Assembly: GCA_002633085.1 (NCBI GenBank) | Contig: NSIV01000001.1 | Coordinates: 744,001-808,000, forward strand | Direction: 5' to 3' | DNA from: Curvibacter sp. PD_MW3 | GTDB taxonomy: Bacteria > Pseudomonadota > Gammaproteobacteria > Burkholderiales > Burkholderiaceae_C | DNA: 64,000 bases | Part shown: positions 8,272-16,333 of the stretch, in pieces | How positions within the stretch are numbered: position 1 is the first letter of the stretch | Layout: the number at the start of each line of letters is the position of its first letter | The notes under the pieces: generated by a model | Database searches by the model: none | What the model saw: only the letters and a program-made list of their open reading frames with translations | What the model was told of the DNA's origin: nothing | Position numbers and translations under genes: made by a program

Positions 8272-8299
8272 AAAACAAACGCCCGGGCAAGGCCGGGCG
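8272..8299 (-). terminator. Intra-operon hairpin between dctP and dctQ
   Basis: On the minus strand CGCCCGG and CCGGGCG pair around 6 nt and are followed by TTTGTTTT, a weak terminator. Placed between the binding-protein gene and the permeases, it would allow partial termination or protect dctP mRNA 3' ends, giving excess binding protein, a common arrangement. Confidence 0.6.
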
Positions 8300-8326
8300 A
8301 TGCAGGTTCAAGACTGGGGCGACCGC

Positions 8327-9313
8327 TTATTTGACGGCTGCGATCTGGTCCAGCGTCTTCTGGCCGTACTTGGCCGCGTACTGTTTGTAGGCCGGCGTCA
8401 GGGCGGCCTGGAAGGGGGCATTGTTCACCTGGGTCACGACCTTCACGCCGTGCGACTTGATCTCCTCCACACCCTTCTTCTCGACGTCATCAACAAACTT
8501 GCGCGAGGCCTGGGCCCCCAGCTTGGCGCCCTGGGTGAAAGCGGCCTTTTGCGCATCGGTCAGGCTGCCGAAGAAGGCGGGCGAGACGACCAGCGCGATC
8601 GGCGCATAGACGTGGCCGGTCAGCGTCAGGTTCTTCTGCACTTGCCACAACTTGGCAGAGACAAAAACCGAAAGCGGGTTTTCCTGGCCGTCGATGGTGC
8701 CCTGCTGCAGGGCACCGATCACCTCCGGCCAGGCCATGGGGGTGGGCGAGGCGCCCATGGTGCGGAAGGCCAAGATATGCACCGGGTTTTCCATGGTGCG
8801 GATCTTCAGGCCCTTGAGGTCTTCAGGCTTGTTCACCGGGTGCTTGTTGTTGCTCAGATGGCGAAAGCCCTGCTCGCCCCAGGCGAGGGCAATCAGGCCG
8901 CGTTTCTTGAACTTGGTCAGAAGGTCTTGGCCGAACTCGCCGTCGAGCACCTTGCGCGCATGCGCGGTGTCGCGGAACAGGAAGGGGATGTCGACCACGC
9001 CGACTTCCGGCACAAAGTTGCTCAGCGCACCGGTGGACACGATGATGGCCTCCACCGTGCCCAGCTGCAGGCCTTCGATCAGCTCGCGCTCGCCGCCCAG
9101 GGCGCTGGAGGGGAACTGCTTGAACTTGAAGGCATTGTTGGTCGCCTTCTCAACCGAATCAGCCCAGGCCTGGGCCGCAGCGCCGTAGTGCGAATTGATG
9201 GCCAGCGCATAGCCAATCTTTACCTCTTTGGCTTGCTGCGCAAACGCAGCACCCGTAGCAGCGGCCAGCAAGGCGGCAGCACAACTCGCAATGACGGAAC
9301 GGCGAAAGGTCAT
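8327..9313 (-). CDS. TRAP transporter periplasmic solute-binding protein, DctP type
   Basis: 328 residues with a Sec signal peptide (MTFRRSVIASCAAALLAA, cleavage near AFA-QQ). Family marks are ALGGERELIEGLQLGTVEA, the domain-bridging segment near VVDIPFLFRD, GLKIRTMENPVHILAFRTMG, where the Arg normally binds the substrate carboxylate, and PTPMAWPEVIGALQQGTIDG. It captures an organic acid in the periplasm for DctQM. The start at 9313 has a purine-rich GAAGAAG upstream and fits the signal peptide; a longer frame is not credible. First gene of the dctPQM operon. Confidence 0.92.
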   Translation of the reverse strand: MTFRRSVIASCAAALLAAATGAAFAQQAKEVKIGYALAINSHYGAAAQAWADSVEKATNNAFKFKQFPSSALGGERELIEGLQLGTVEAIIVSTGALSNFVPEVGVVDIPFLFRDTAHARKVLDGEFGQDLLTKFKKRGLIALAWGEQGFRHLSNNKHPVNKPEDLKGLKIRTMENPVHILAFRTMGASPTPMAWPEVIGALQQGTIDGQENPLSVFVSAKLWQVQKNLTLTGHVYAPIALVVSPAFFGSLTDAQKAAFTQGAKLGAQASRKFVDDVEKKGVEEIKSHGVKVVTQVNNAPFQAALTPAYKQYAAKYGQKTLDQIAAVK

Positions 9314-9422
9314 GATGGGGTACTTCTTCGAAAACGTTGACGGGAATGATGAGCATGCATTGTAGTTTTCCCGCCGCAGGCGGTTCGCCACCTCAGCGAC
9401 AGCCGTCCCGTCAAGGTGCGGG

Positions 9423-9980
9423 CTACGCGAGCAGCCGTGAGGACTTGGGCACATGCGCCATCAGGAACTCCATCTGGTCGGCCAGGATGCGGCGGTTGCG
9501 CAGAATGAAGTCTTCCCACAGGCTTGGCACGTAAGGCGCATAGAGCAGGGGCATGTTGGCCTGCTCGGGGGTGCGGTGGCTCTTGCGGTGGTTGCAGGCG
9601 CGGCAGGCGGTGACCACGTTCATCCAGTGGTCCTGCCCGTCCTGTGCGAACGGGATGATGTGCTCGCGTGTCAGTTCGACCTCATGAAAATGATCGCCAC
9701 AGTAGGCGCAGACGTTACGGTCGCGCACGAACAGCTTGCTGTTGGTCAGGCTGGGCCGCAGGTTGAAGGGATTGATGTTGGGCACGCCCTTGGTGCCGAT
9801 GATGCTGTTGACCGTGATGATGGACTGCTGGCCCGTGATCGCGTTGTGGCCACCGTGGAACACGGCCACCTTGCCGCCGGATTCCCAGCGCACCTCATCA
9901 GCGGCGTAATGCAAGACCGCCTCTTCGAGCGAAATCCACGACTGGGGCAGCCCTTGGGCCGACAGCTTCAAGACTTTCAA
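9423..9980 (-). CDS. HNH endonuclease domain protein
   Basis: 185 residues. The second half is an HNH nuclease with a structural zinc: CAYCGDHF and CRACNHRK give the four cysteines, and LTREHIIPFAQDGQD...N supplies the catalytic His and Asn. The first ~75 residues have no recognised motif. I took TTG (9978-9980) as start because AGGAGG lies 7 nt before it; no ATG fits as well. Many free-standing HNH proteins of this size occur as housekeeping genes of unknown role; no toxin, phage or restriction partner is adjacent. Confidence 0.85.
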   Translation of the reverse strand: MKVLKLSAQGLPQSWISLEEAVLHYAADEVRWESGGKVAVFHGGHNAITGQQSIITVNSIIGTKGVPNINPFNLRPSLTNSKLFVRDRNVCAYCGDHFHEVELTREHIIPFAQDGQDHWMNVVTACRACNHRKSHRTPEQANMPLLYAPYVPSLWEDFILRNRRILADQMEFLMAHVPKSSRLLA

Positions 9981-10104
9981 AACACGCCTCCTGACCGGTC
10001 ACAAAAACCATTCATACGGAACGCTTGCGTCTGTGGCAGCCGGCCGGGCCATGCTGCCTCGCCATTGAGACACAATATACCCTGTTTTCATGACAAATTG
10101 GCGG

Positions 10105-10150
10105 CAGTTGCTTTAGGTTACAGCGCTGACTGCTATCAAAAAGATACTGA
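10105..10150 (-). repeat. Degenerate copy of the dispersed ~60-bp palindromic repeat
   Basis: On the minus strand GTATC-TTTTT-GATAGC is followed by AGTCAGCGCTGTAACC. The palindromic head and start of the tail agree with the better copies at 13931, 20660, 29860 and 56641, but the rest has decayed. It lies directly upstream of ribF and overlaps its probable -10 hexamer. Confidence 0.4.
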
Positions 10151-10153
10151 TCC

Positions 10154-11164
10154 ATGAAGGTCTTCCGCGGCTTCCACCACCCCGGCATCGCCCCAGCTTG
10201 TGCCATGACCATCGGCAACTTCGATGGCGTGCACCGCGGCCACCAGGCCATGCTGGCGCTCTTGCGCGGCGAAGCGCAGCAACGCGGCGTGCCAAGTTGT
10301 GTGCTGACCTTCGAGCCGCATCCGCGCGACTACTTTGCCGGTGTCGCCCACAAGCCTGAGCTGGCGCCGGCACGGGTTGGCACCCTGCGCGACAAGCTCA
10401 CCGAGCTGACACGCTGCGGCGTGGACCAGACCGTGGTGCTGCCCTTCGATGCCCGGCTGGCCTCGCTCTCGCCGCAGGCCTTCATCGACCAGGTGCTGGT
10501 GCAGGGCCTGGGTGCGCGCTATGTGCTGGTGGGGGACGATTTCCGCTTCGGCGCCAAACGCGCTGGTGACTACGCCATGCTCGATGCCGCCGGCGTGAAG
10601 CAGGGCTTTGACGTGGCTCGCATGAACAGCTACGAGGTGCATGGCCTGCGGGTCTCCAGCTCGGCCGTGCGCGCGGCGCTGGGTGAAGGCCGCATGGCAG
10701 ACGCAGCGCGCCTGCTGGGCCACCCGTACCACATCTCCGGCCACGTGGTGCACGGGCGCAAGCTCGGCCGCGAGCTGGGCTTCAAGACCCTCAACCTGCG
10801 TTTTGCCCACTGGAAGCCGGCCGCCAGCGGCATCTTTGCCGTGCTGGTGCACGGGCTGGACACCCAACCGCTGCCCGGCGTGGCCAATCTGGGCGTGCGC
10901 CCCTCGCTCGACCCCAACGACGTCAACGGCGGGCGCGTGCTGCTGGAGACCCATTGCCTGGACTGGCCGGCCGACCTGGGGGCCGAGGGGGCCTACGGTA
11001 AAATCATCCGCGTGGAACTGCTGCACAAACTGCATGACGAGCTCAGGTACGACAGTCTGGACACCCTGACAGCGGGGATTGCCAAGGACTGTGACGACGC
11101 GCGGGCTTTTTTTGCCTCCATGCACGCCGAAACGCACCGGCAGACGACGCGCGACCGAATTTAG
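10154..11164 (+). CDS. ribF: Bifunctional riboflavin kinase / FAD synthetase
   Basis: 336 residues. The N-terminal FAD synthetase (nucleotidyltransferase) domain shows AMTIGNFDGVHRGHQAML, the HxGH motif, and SSSAVRAALGEGRM near residue 170. The C-terminal riboflavin kinase domain shows GHVVHGRKLGRELGFKTLNL and GVANLGVRPS followed by E.H. It converts riboflavin to FMN and then FAD in the cytoplasm. It heads the common ribF-ileS-lspA order of Proteobacteria. GATACT lies 5 nt before the ATG, with no Shine-Dalgarno, so a leaderless mRNA is possible. Confidence 0.96.
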   Translation: MKVFRGFHHPGIAPACAMTIGNFDGVHRGHQAMLALLRGEAQQRGVPSCVLTFEPHPRDYFAGVAHKPELAPARVGTLRDKLTELTRCGVDQTVVLPFDARLASLSPQAFIDQVLVQGLGARYVLVGDDFRFGAKRAGDYAMLDAAGVKQGFDVARMNSYEVHGLRVSSSAVRAALGEGRMADAARLLGHPYHISGHVVHGRKLGRELGFKTLNLRFAHWKPAASGIFAVLVHGLDTQPLPGVANLGVRPSLDPNDVNGGRVLLETHCLDWPADLGAEGAYGKIIRVELLHKLHDELRYDSLDTLTAGIAKDCDDARAFFASMHAETHRQTTRDRI

Positions 11165-11189
11165 ACGATCTGTCTCGACCGTCGTAGCC

Positions 11190-11263
11190 CTTGAACCAAG
11201 CTCAGGGCCAACGGCTTACCTCTTGTAGCCCCAACCTGTGCGTTCGGGCTGAGCTTGTCAAAG
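11190..11263. repeat. REP-like inverted repeat pair between ribF and ileS
   Basis: Left arm CTTGAACCAAGCTCAGGGCC (11190 on) and right arm (11241-11263), whose complement begins CTTTGACAAGCTCAGCCCGA, face each other. They belong to the family of extragenic repeats with a CTTCGACAAGCTCAG core found in many Proteobacteria. The pair forms a long imperfect hairpin in the 120-bp gap and could shield ribF mRNA from 3' decay. Confidence 0.65.
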
Positions 11264-11284
11264 CCCTCTCACAACACCATCGCC

Positions 11285-14110
11285 ATGTCAGACACCAACA
11301 AACCGGATTACCGCAGCACCCTGAACCTGCCCGACACCCCCTTCCCCATGCGCGGCGACCTGCCCAAGCGCGAGCCGGGCTGGGTCAAGGAATGGGACGA
11401 CAAGGGCCTCTACAAGAAGCTGCGCGCTTCGCGCAATGGCAAGCCCAAATTCGTGCTGCACGACGGCCCGCCCTACGCCAACGGCCAGATCCACATCGGC
11501 CACGCCGTCAACAAGGTGCTGAAGGACATGATCGTCAAGGCGCGCCAGCTTAAGGGGCTGGACGCCATCTACGTGCCGGGCTGGGACTGCCACGGCCTGC
11601 CGATCGAGAACGCGATCGAGAAACTGCATGGCCGCAACCTGCCGCGCGACGAAGTGCAGGCCAAGAGCCGCGCCTTCGCCACCGAGCAGATCGCCGGCCA
11701 GATGGCCGACTTCAAGCGCCTGGGTGTACTGGGCGAGTGGGACAACCCGTACCGCACGATGGACTTCGGCAACGAAGCCAACGAAATCCGCGCCCTGAAA
11801 CGCATCATGGAACGCGGCTTCGTCTACCGCGGCTTGAAGCCCGTTTACTGGTGCTTCGACTGCGGCAGCTCACTGGCCGAATTCGAGATCGAGTACCAAG
11901 ACAAGAAGAGCACCACGCTGGACGTCGGCTTTGAATGCGCCGAGCCCGACAAGCTGGCAGCGGCCTTCGGCCTGCCGAAGCTGGACCAGCCGGCCTATGC
12001 CGTGATCTGGACCACCACCGCCTGGACCATCCCCGCCAACCAGGCACTCAACCTCAACCCCGAACTCGAATACGCGCTGGTGCAGACCGAGCGCGGCCTG
12101 CTGCTGCTGGCCGCCGTGCTGGTCGACAAGTGCATGGAACGCTACCAGCTCACGGGCGCGGTGCTGGCCACCACCTTGGGCCGGAACCTCGGCCTGATCA
12201 ACTTCAAGCACCCGCTGTACGACGTCGATGCGGGCTACCGCCGCTTCAGCCCGGTCTACCTGGCCGACTACGCCACGGCGGAAGACGGCACCGGCCTGGT
12301 CCACTCCTCGCCTGCCTACGGCGTGGACGACTTCAACAGCTGCGTCGCCCACGGCATGGCCTATGACGACATCCTGAACCCGGTGCAGGGCAACGGCAGT
12401 TATGCGGCCGACTTCCCGCTCTTCGGCGGCCTCAACATCTGGAAGGCAGTGCCGGTCGTCATCGAAGCGTTGCGCAACGCCGGCCGCCTGTTCGCCACCC
12501 ACGACATCACCCACAGCTACCCGCACTGCTGGCGCCACAAGACGCCGGTGATCTACCGCGCCGCGGCGCAATGGTTCGTGCGCATGGACGAGGGCGAAGG
12601 CGTATTCACCAAAGACAAGGCCAACAAAACGTTGCGCCAGCTGGCGTTGGCCGCCATCGAAGAAACCAGCTTCTTCCCCGAAAACGGCAAGGCCCGCCTG
12701 CGCGACATGATCGCCGGCCGGCCCGACTGGTGCATCTCGCGCCAGCGCAACTGGGGCGTGCCCCTGCCTTTCTTCATCCACAAGGACAGCGGCGAGCTGC
12801 ACCCGCGCACCATGGAGATCATGGACCAGGCGGCCAGCATGGTGGAAGCCGGTGGCATCGAGGCGTGGAGCAAGGTGACGGCCGAGGAAATCCTGGGTGC
12901 GGCCGACGCCGCGCACTACACCAAGGTCAACGACATCCTGGACGTCTGGTTCGATTCCGGCACCACGCACTTCCACGTGCTGAAGAACAGCCACAAGGAC
13001 CAGTCCACCTGGCCGGCCGACCTGTATCTGGAAGGGCACGACCAGCACCGCGGCTGGTTCCATTCATCGCTCTTGACCGCCTGTGCCATGTACGACCACG
13101 CGCCCTACAAAGGCCTGCTGACGCACGGCTTCACTGTGGACGGTCAGGGCCGCAAGATGAGCAAGAGCGTGGGCAATGTGGTGGCGCCGCAGCAGATCAG
13201 CGAGAAAATGGGCGCCGAGATCATCCGCCTGTGGTGCGCCGCCACCGACTACTCGGGTGACCTCGGCATCGACGACAAGATCCTGGCGCGCGTGGTGGAT
13301 GGCTACCGCCGTATCCGCAACACGCTGCGTTTCCTGCTGGCCAACGTCAGCGACTTCGATCCGGTCAAGGACGTCGTGCCGGCCGACCAGTTGCTGGAGA
13401 TCGACCGCTATGCGCTGAGCCGCGCAGCCGAGCTGCAGGCCGACATCCTGGCGCACTACGAGGTCTATGAGTTCCACCCGGTGGTGGCCAAGCTGCAGGT
13501 CTACTGCTCGGAAGACCTCGGTGCCTTCTATCTGGATGTGCTGAAGGACCGCCTGTACACCACGGCACCGAAGTCGCTGGCCCGCCGCAGCGCCCAGACC
13601 GCCTTGTGGCAGATCACGCACGCCATGCTGCGCTGGATGGCGCCGTTCCTGAGCTTCACCGCGGAGGAAGCGTGGAAGGTGTTCGGCAACTCCGAATCCA
13701 TCTTCATGGAAACCTACAGCGAGCTGGGCACGCCCGATGCCGCGCTCTTGGCCAAGTGGAACCGCATCCGCGAGATCCGCGATGTGGTCAACAAGGACAT
13801 CGAGGCGCTGCGTGCCGACGGCCAGGTCGGCGCTTCGCTGCAGGCTGAGGTGACGCTCACCGTTGGCGCCGACGACCATGCCCTGCTGGCCAGCCTGGGC
13901 GACGACCTGAAGTTCGTGTTCATCACATCCGCTATCAAATTGGTAGCTGGCAGCGCCATATCCACGAGGGTGGAAGCCTCAAAACATGCCAAGTGCGAGC
14001 GCTGCTGGCACTACCGCGACGATGTCGGCGTTGATGCGACCCACCCGACGCTGTGCGGCCGTTGCACCAGCAACCTGTATGGTGCCGGCGAAGAAAGAAA
14101 GGTTGCCTGA
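11285..14110 (+). CDS. ileS: Isoleucyl-tRNA synthetase
   Basis: 941 residues, a full-length class I synthetase charging tRNA-Ile. HIGH is at residues 70-73, KMSKS at 624-628, the editing (CP1) domain holds [16 protein letters not shown], and the C-terminal zinc knuckle has C904/C907 and C924/C927. The start at 11285 ([10 protein letters not shown]) was chosen over an in-frame start 30 bp upstream, which reads REP-like sequence. Just before the zinc knuckle, residues ~883-902 are encoded by a copy of the dispersed palindromic repeat (13931-13990), so this linker differs in origin from the rest. The stop overlaps the lspA start by 1 nt. Confidence 0.97.
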   Translation: MSDTNKPDYRSTLNLPDTPFPMRGDLPKREPGWVKEWDDKGLYKKLRASRNGKPKFVLHDGPPYANGQIHIGHAVNKVLKDMIVKARQLKGLDAIYVPGWDCHGLPIENAIEKLHGRNLPRDEVQAKSRAFATEQIAGQMADFKRLGVLGEWDNPYRTMDFGNEANEIRALKRIMERGFVYRGLKPVYWCFDCGSSLAEFEIEYQDKKSTTLDVGFECAEPDKLAAAFGLPKLDQPAYAVIWTTTAWTIPANQALNLNPELEYALVQTERGLLLLAAVLVDKCMERYQLTGAVLATTLGRNLGLINFKHPLYDVDAGYRRFSPVYLADYATAEDGTGLVHSSPAYGVDDFNSCVAHGMAYDDILNPVQGNGSYAADFPLFGGLNIWKAVPVVIEALRNAGRLFATHDITHSYPHCWRHKTPVIYRAAAQWFVRMDEGEGVFTKDKANKTLRQLALAAIEETSFFPENGKARLRDMIAGRPDWCISRQRNWGVPLPFFIHKDSGELHPRTMEIMDQAASMVEAGGIEAWSKVTAEEILGAADAAHYTKVNDILDVWFDSGTTHFHVLKNSHKDQSTWPADLYLEGHDQHRGWFHSSLLTACAMYDHAPYKGLLTHGFTVDGQGRKMSKSVGNVVAPQQISEKMGAEIIRLWCAATDYSGDLGIDDKILARVVDGYRRIRNTLRFLLANVSDFDPVKDVVPADQLLEIDRYALSRAAELQADILAHYEVYEFHPVVAKLQVYCSEDLGAFYLDVLKDRLYTTAPKSLARRSAQTALWQITHAMLRWMAPFLSFTAEEAWKVFGNSESIFMETYSELGTPDAALLAKWNRIREIRDVVNKDIEALRADGQVGASLQAEVTLTVGADDHALLASLGDDLKFVFITSAIKLVAGSAISTRVEASKHAKCERCWHYRDDVGVDATHPTLCGRCTSNLYGAGEERKVA
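13931..13990 (+). repeat. Dispersed ~60-bp palindromic repeat, copy inside ileS
   Basis: Head GCTATCAAATTGGTAGC (inverted repeat) followed by TGGCAGCGCCATATCCACGA and an AGGG...GAAGCCTCAAAA tail. Shares head and tail features with copies at 20660, 29860 and 56641. It is read in frame as about 20 residues of IleS ahead of the zinc knuckle. Confidence 0.7.
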
Positions 14111-14607
14111 TGGCCAAACCGCGTTCCCACACCAGTGCCGGCATGCTGCAGTGGCTCGGCCTGGCCTTCATCCTGCTGCTGGCCGACCAGTTCACCAAGG
14201 TGCTGATCCTGGGCTACTACCACCTGGGTGAAAGCACCTACGTGACGAGCTTCTTCAATGTCGTGCGCGTGCACAACAGCGGCGCGGCCTTTTCCTTCCT
14301 GGCCAGCGGCTCGGGCTGGCAGCGCTGGTTCTTCGTCGGCATCGCGGTGGCCGCGGTGATCTTCATTCTCTTCATGCTGCGCTCGCACGCCGGCCAGCGG
14401 CTGTTCTCCTTTGCCATGGCCTGCATCCTGGGCGGTGCCATCGGCAATGTGATCGATCGCCTGCTGCACGGCTACGTGATCGACTTCCTCGACTTCCATC
14501 TGCGCAACTGGCACTTCCCGGCCTTCAACGTGGCCGACAGCGCCATCACCATCGGCGCGGCCTGCCTGATCCTGGACGAACTGCTGCGCGTACGGCGCAG
14601 CCGGTAA
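14110..14607 (+). CDS. lspA: Lipoprotein signal peptidase (SPase II)
   Basis: 165 residues with four membrane helices. The two catalytic aspartates lie in [15 protein letters not shown] and [10 protein letters not shown], and [13 protein letters not shown] is the conserved substrate-pocket segment. LspA cleaves the signal peptide of diacylglyceryl-modified prolipoproteins in the inner membrane. Its ATG overlaps the ileS stop (TGATG), so the two are translationally coupled. A terminator follows within 45 bp. Likely clients in this window include the lipoproteins at 18372, 51018 and 61732. Confidence 0.96.
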   Translation: MAKPRSHTSAGMLQWLGLAFILLLADQFTKVLILGYYHLGESTYVTSFFNVVRVHNSGAAFSFLASGSGWQRWFFVGIAVAAVIFILFMLRSHAGQRLFSFAMACILGGAIGNVIDRLLHGYVIDFLDFHLRNWHFPAFNVADSAITIGAACLILDELLRVRRSR

Positions 14608-14648
14608 AACCAGCAGCACCTGAGCCGGAGCGTCCGGCCTCGCACGCA

Positions 14649-14685
14649 AAAACGGCCGCAAGGAGCCAATCCCTGCGGCCGTTTT
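14649..14685 (+). terminator. Terminator of the ribF-ileS-lspA operon
   Basis: A 12-bp perfect inverted repeat (AAAACGGCCGCA and complement) with a 13-nt loop and TTTT at the end. It also lies just beyond the DUF4148 gene stop on the other strand and may serve both. Confidence 0.88.
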
Positions 14686-14701
14686 CAGTCTCCCGGTCCG
14701 T

Positions 14702-15175
14702 TTAGCCTTTGGTGGGGTAACGGTTCGGGTAAATCTGGTTGAGTTTCTGGCTCGTCTCACCCTCAATCACATCGCCGGTGCGGCGGGCTTCCCGCAGCTC
14801 GGCATTGACTTCAGCGCGGGTCTTGCCTTGAACGACGGCCTTGGCCGGATAACGGTTGGGATAGAGCTGGTTCAGCTTCTGGCTCGTCTCGCCTTCGACG
14901 ATATCGCCGGTACGGCGGGCTTCCAGCAGCTCGGCCTGGACTTGCGCGCGGGTCTTGCTTTGAACGACAGCCTTGGCCGGATAACTGTTGGGGTAGAGCT
15001 CGTTGAGCTTCTGACCGGTTCCGGCATCGACGATGTCACCCGTGCGCTGGGCTTCCAGCAGCTCGGCCTGGACTTGGGCGCGGGTTTTGCCAACAGCTTG
15101 ATCGGCAGCCAGGGCATTGCCTGCAGCCAGAGCGGCGACGGCCAGAGTGATCACGGTGGTGTACTTGCGGTTCAT
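14702..15175 (-). CDS. Exported DUF4148 protein with three tandem 44-residue repeats
   Basis: 157 residues. A Sec signal peptide (MNRKYTTVITLAVAALAAGN, cleavage near ALA-AD) is followed by three near-identical units of 44, 44 and 40 residues. Each starts KTRA.V.AEL, runs through A.RTGD(I/V) and ends LYPN.YP.K. DUF4148 proteins are abundant in Burkholderiales, are exported and have no known function; one or two units are usual. RBS AAGGAAA precedes the ATG at 15175. The gene is divergent from a LysR regulator, with 218 bp between, and is its plausible target. Confidence 0.85.
   Translation of the reverse strand: MNRKYTTVITLAVAALAAGNALAADQAVGKTRAQVQAELLEAQRTGDIVDAGTGQKLNELYPNSYPAKAVVQSKTRAQVQAELLEARRTGDIVEGETSQKLNQLYPNRYPAKAVVQGKTRAEVNAELREARRTGDVIEGETSQKLNQIYPNRYPTKG
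14705..15088 (-). repeat. Three tandem 132-bp coding repeats
   Basis: The 44-codon unit recurs at 14957-15088, 14825-14956 and 14705-14824 (last one 40 codons). The units stay highly similar at DNA level, so duplication is recent or kept alike by recombination. Confidence 0.9.
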
Positions 15176-15307
15176 GATGTATTTCCTTTCAAAGACGAAC
15201 AATGTTTCTGGGCATGGCAGGAAATCGCTTTCTCGTCTGTCCAACCTCGATGCCTCGTTATTTGTTTCGATTCATCGATGGAATGAACTTTATGACAGCT
15301 TGATTTC

Positions 15308-15327
15308 AAGAAAAATAGCGTTTTCTT
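15308..15327. promoter_or_regulatory. AT-rich inverted repeat in DUF4148/LysR intergenic region
   Basis: AAGAAAA and TTTTCTT are separated by 6 nt. It lies midway between the divergent genes, 133 bp from the DUF4148 start. It may be an operator or a bent AT-rich promoter element. Confidence 0.35.
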
Positions 15328-15336
15328 CAAATAATA

Positions 15337-15353
15337 ATTGCCAGTTCAGCAAT
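15337..15353. promoter_or_regulatory. Candidate LysR-type binding site
   Basis: ATTGC-N7-GCAAT is a perfect dyad that contains the T-N11-A pattern of LysR-type operators. It lies 41 bp upstream of the LysR start codon, the usual place for autoregulation with divergent control of the DUF4148 gene. Confidence 0.5.
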
Positions 15354-15393
15354 AATTACCCTGTCGCAATTGACATCTGAAAGAGGAGCCATC

Positions 15394-16314
15394 ATGGACA
15401 GACTCCAATCCATGCGCGTTTTTCAACGCGTGGTTGAAGAAGGCAGCTTTACCGCTGCCGCCCGCGCCTTGGACATGTCGCCGGCCGTGATCACCCGGCT
15501 GGTGGCCGATCTGGAGCAGAGCCTGGGCACACGCCTGCTGCACCGAACAACACGCAAGCTCTCGCTGACCGAAGCGGGCAACGAATACGGCGCACGGCTG
15601 CACAGCATCCTGCAGGACATCGACGAAGCGGAGATGGCTGCCGCGGCCCACAGCAAGGAGCTGCAGGGCTCGGTGCGCGTGCTGAGCACACCGACCATGG
15701 CCTCCTACTTCATCGCGCCGAACATTGCGCATTGGCGTGAGCGCCACCCGAAACTGATGCTGGACCTGTCGATCGATCCACAGCCCCTGGCCCGCATTGA
15801 GGCCTTCGATCTGGCGGTCGTGGCGGCCGATGAGGACTTCGATGCCAACATCGTCGCCCGCCCTCTGGGCACCAACAACCTGATCCTGTGCGCCTCAGCC
15901 GACTATGTGCAGCGCATGGGTGAGCCCTTGGCTCCTGATGATCTGGTGCGGCACGACTACCTCAAACCCGCTTTGCTGCCAGGGCAGGACCAGAGTGGCC
16001 GCAAACTGCGGCTTGAGCTGAGCGACCCGTGCTCAGAGGCCAGCGACCCCGAGGAGGTTGTGGTGACGCCGGTGCTGCGCACGCAAAGCTTCGACGTGAT
16101 GCTGCGCGCGGGCCTGAACGGCATCGGCTTTTTTGCCGTCTCCGAACTCATTGCCAGGCCGTACCTGAACTGCGGGCAGTTGATCCAGTTGCTGCCCGAC
16201 TGGATGCTGGGCCGCGTGACCGCCTACGCCGCCCTGCCGACGCGCAAATTCATGCCCGCCAAGACGCGGGCCTTCCTCGACTTCCTGGTCGAGCGCGCCG
16301 GTGCCGTGAACTGA
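15394..16314 (+). CDS. LysR-family transcriptional regulator
   Basis: 306 residues. The N-terminal winged helix-turn-helix reads MDRLQSMRVFQRVVEEGSFT and AAARALDMSPAVITRLVADL, with the typical LGTRLLHRTTRKLSLTEAG following. The C-terminal two-lobed effector domain starts near residue 90. The start at 15394 is preceded by AAGAGGAG. It probably acts on the divergent DUF4148 gene and on itself through the site at 15337-15353; the co-inducer is unknown. The neighbouring quinone oxidoreductase is convergent, so it is a less likely target. Confidence 0.92.
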   Translation: MDRLQSMRVFQRVVEEGSFTAAARALDMSPAVITRLVADLEQSLGTRLLHRTTRKLSLTEAGNEYGARLHSILQDIDEAEMAAAAHSKELQGSVRVLSTPTMASYFIAPNIAHWRERHPKLMLDLSIDPQPLARIEAFDLAVVAADEDFDANIVARPLGTNNLILCASADYVQRMGEPLAPDDLVRHDYLKPALLPGQDQSGRKLRLELSDPCSEASDPEEVVVTPVLRTQSFDVMLRAGLNGIGFFAVSELIARPYLNCGQLIQLLPDWMLGRVTAYAALPTRKFMPAKTRAFLDFLVERAGAVN

Positions 16315-16333
16315 GACGACGCCGGCCCCGCGC

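Noticed and set aside
9981..10153. Possible FMN riboswitch ahead of ribF
   Set aside because: The gap is short, has no conserved RFN element and is partly repeat-derived.
10136..11137. 333-codon minus-strand frame opposite ribF
   Set aside because: Antisense shadow rich in His, Gln, Arg and Val; the plus strand is a clear ribF.
11870..13063. Long minus-strand frames opposite ileS
   Set aside because: Antisense to a complete isoleucyl-tRNA synthetase; no family motif.
14702..15175. CRISPR-like array because of regular repeats
   Set aside because: The 132-bp units are coding, contiguous without spacers and have a 44-codon period.
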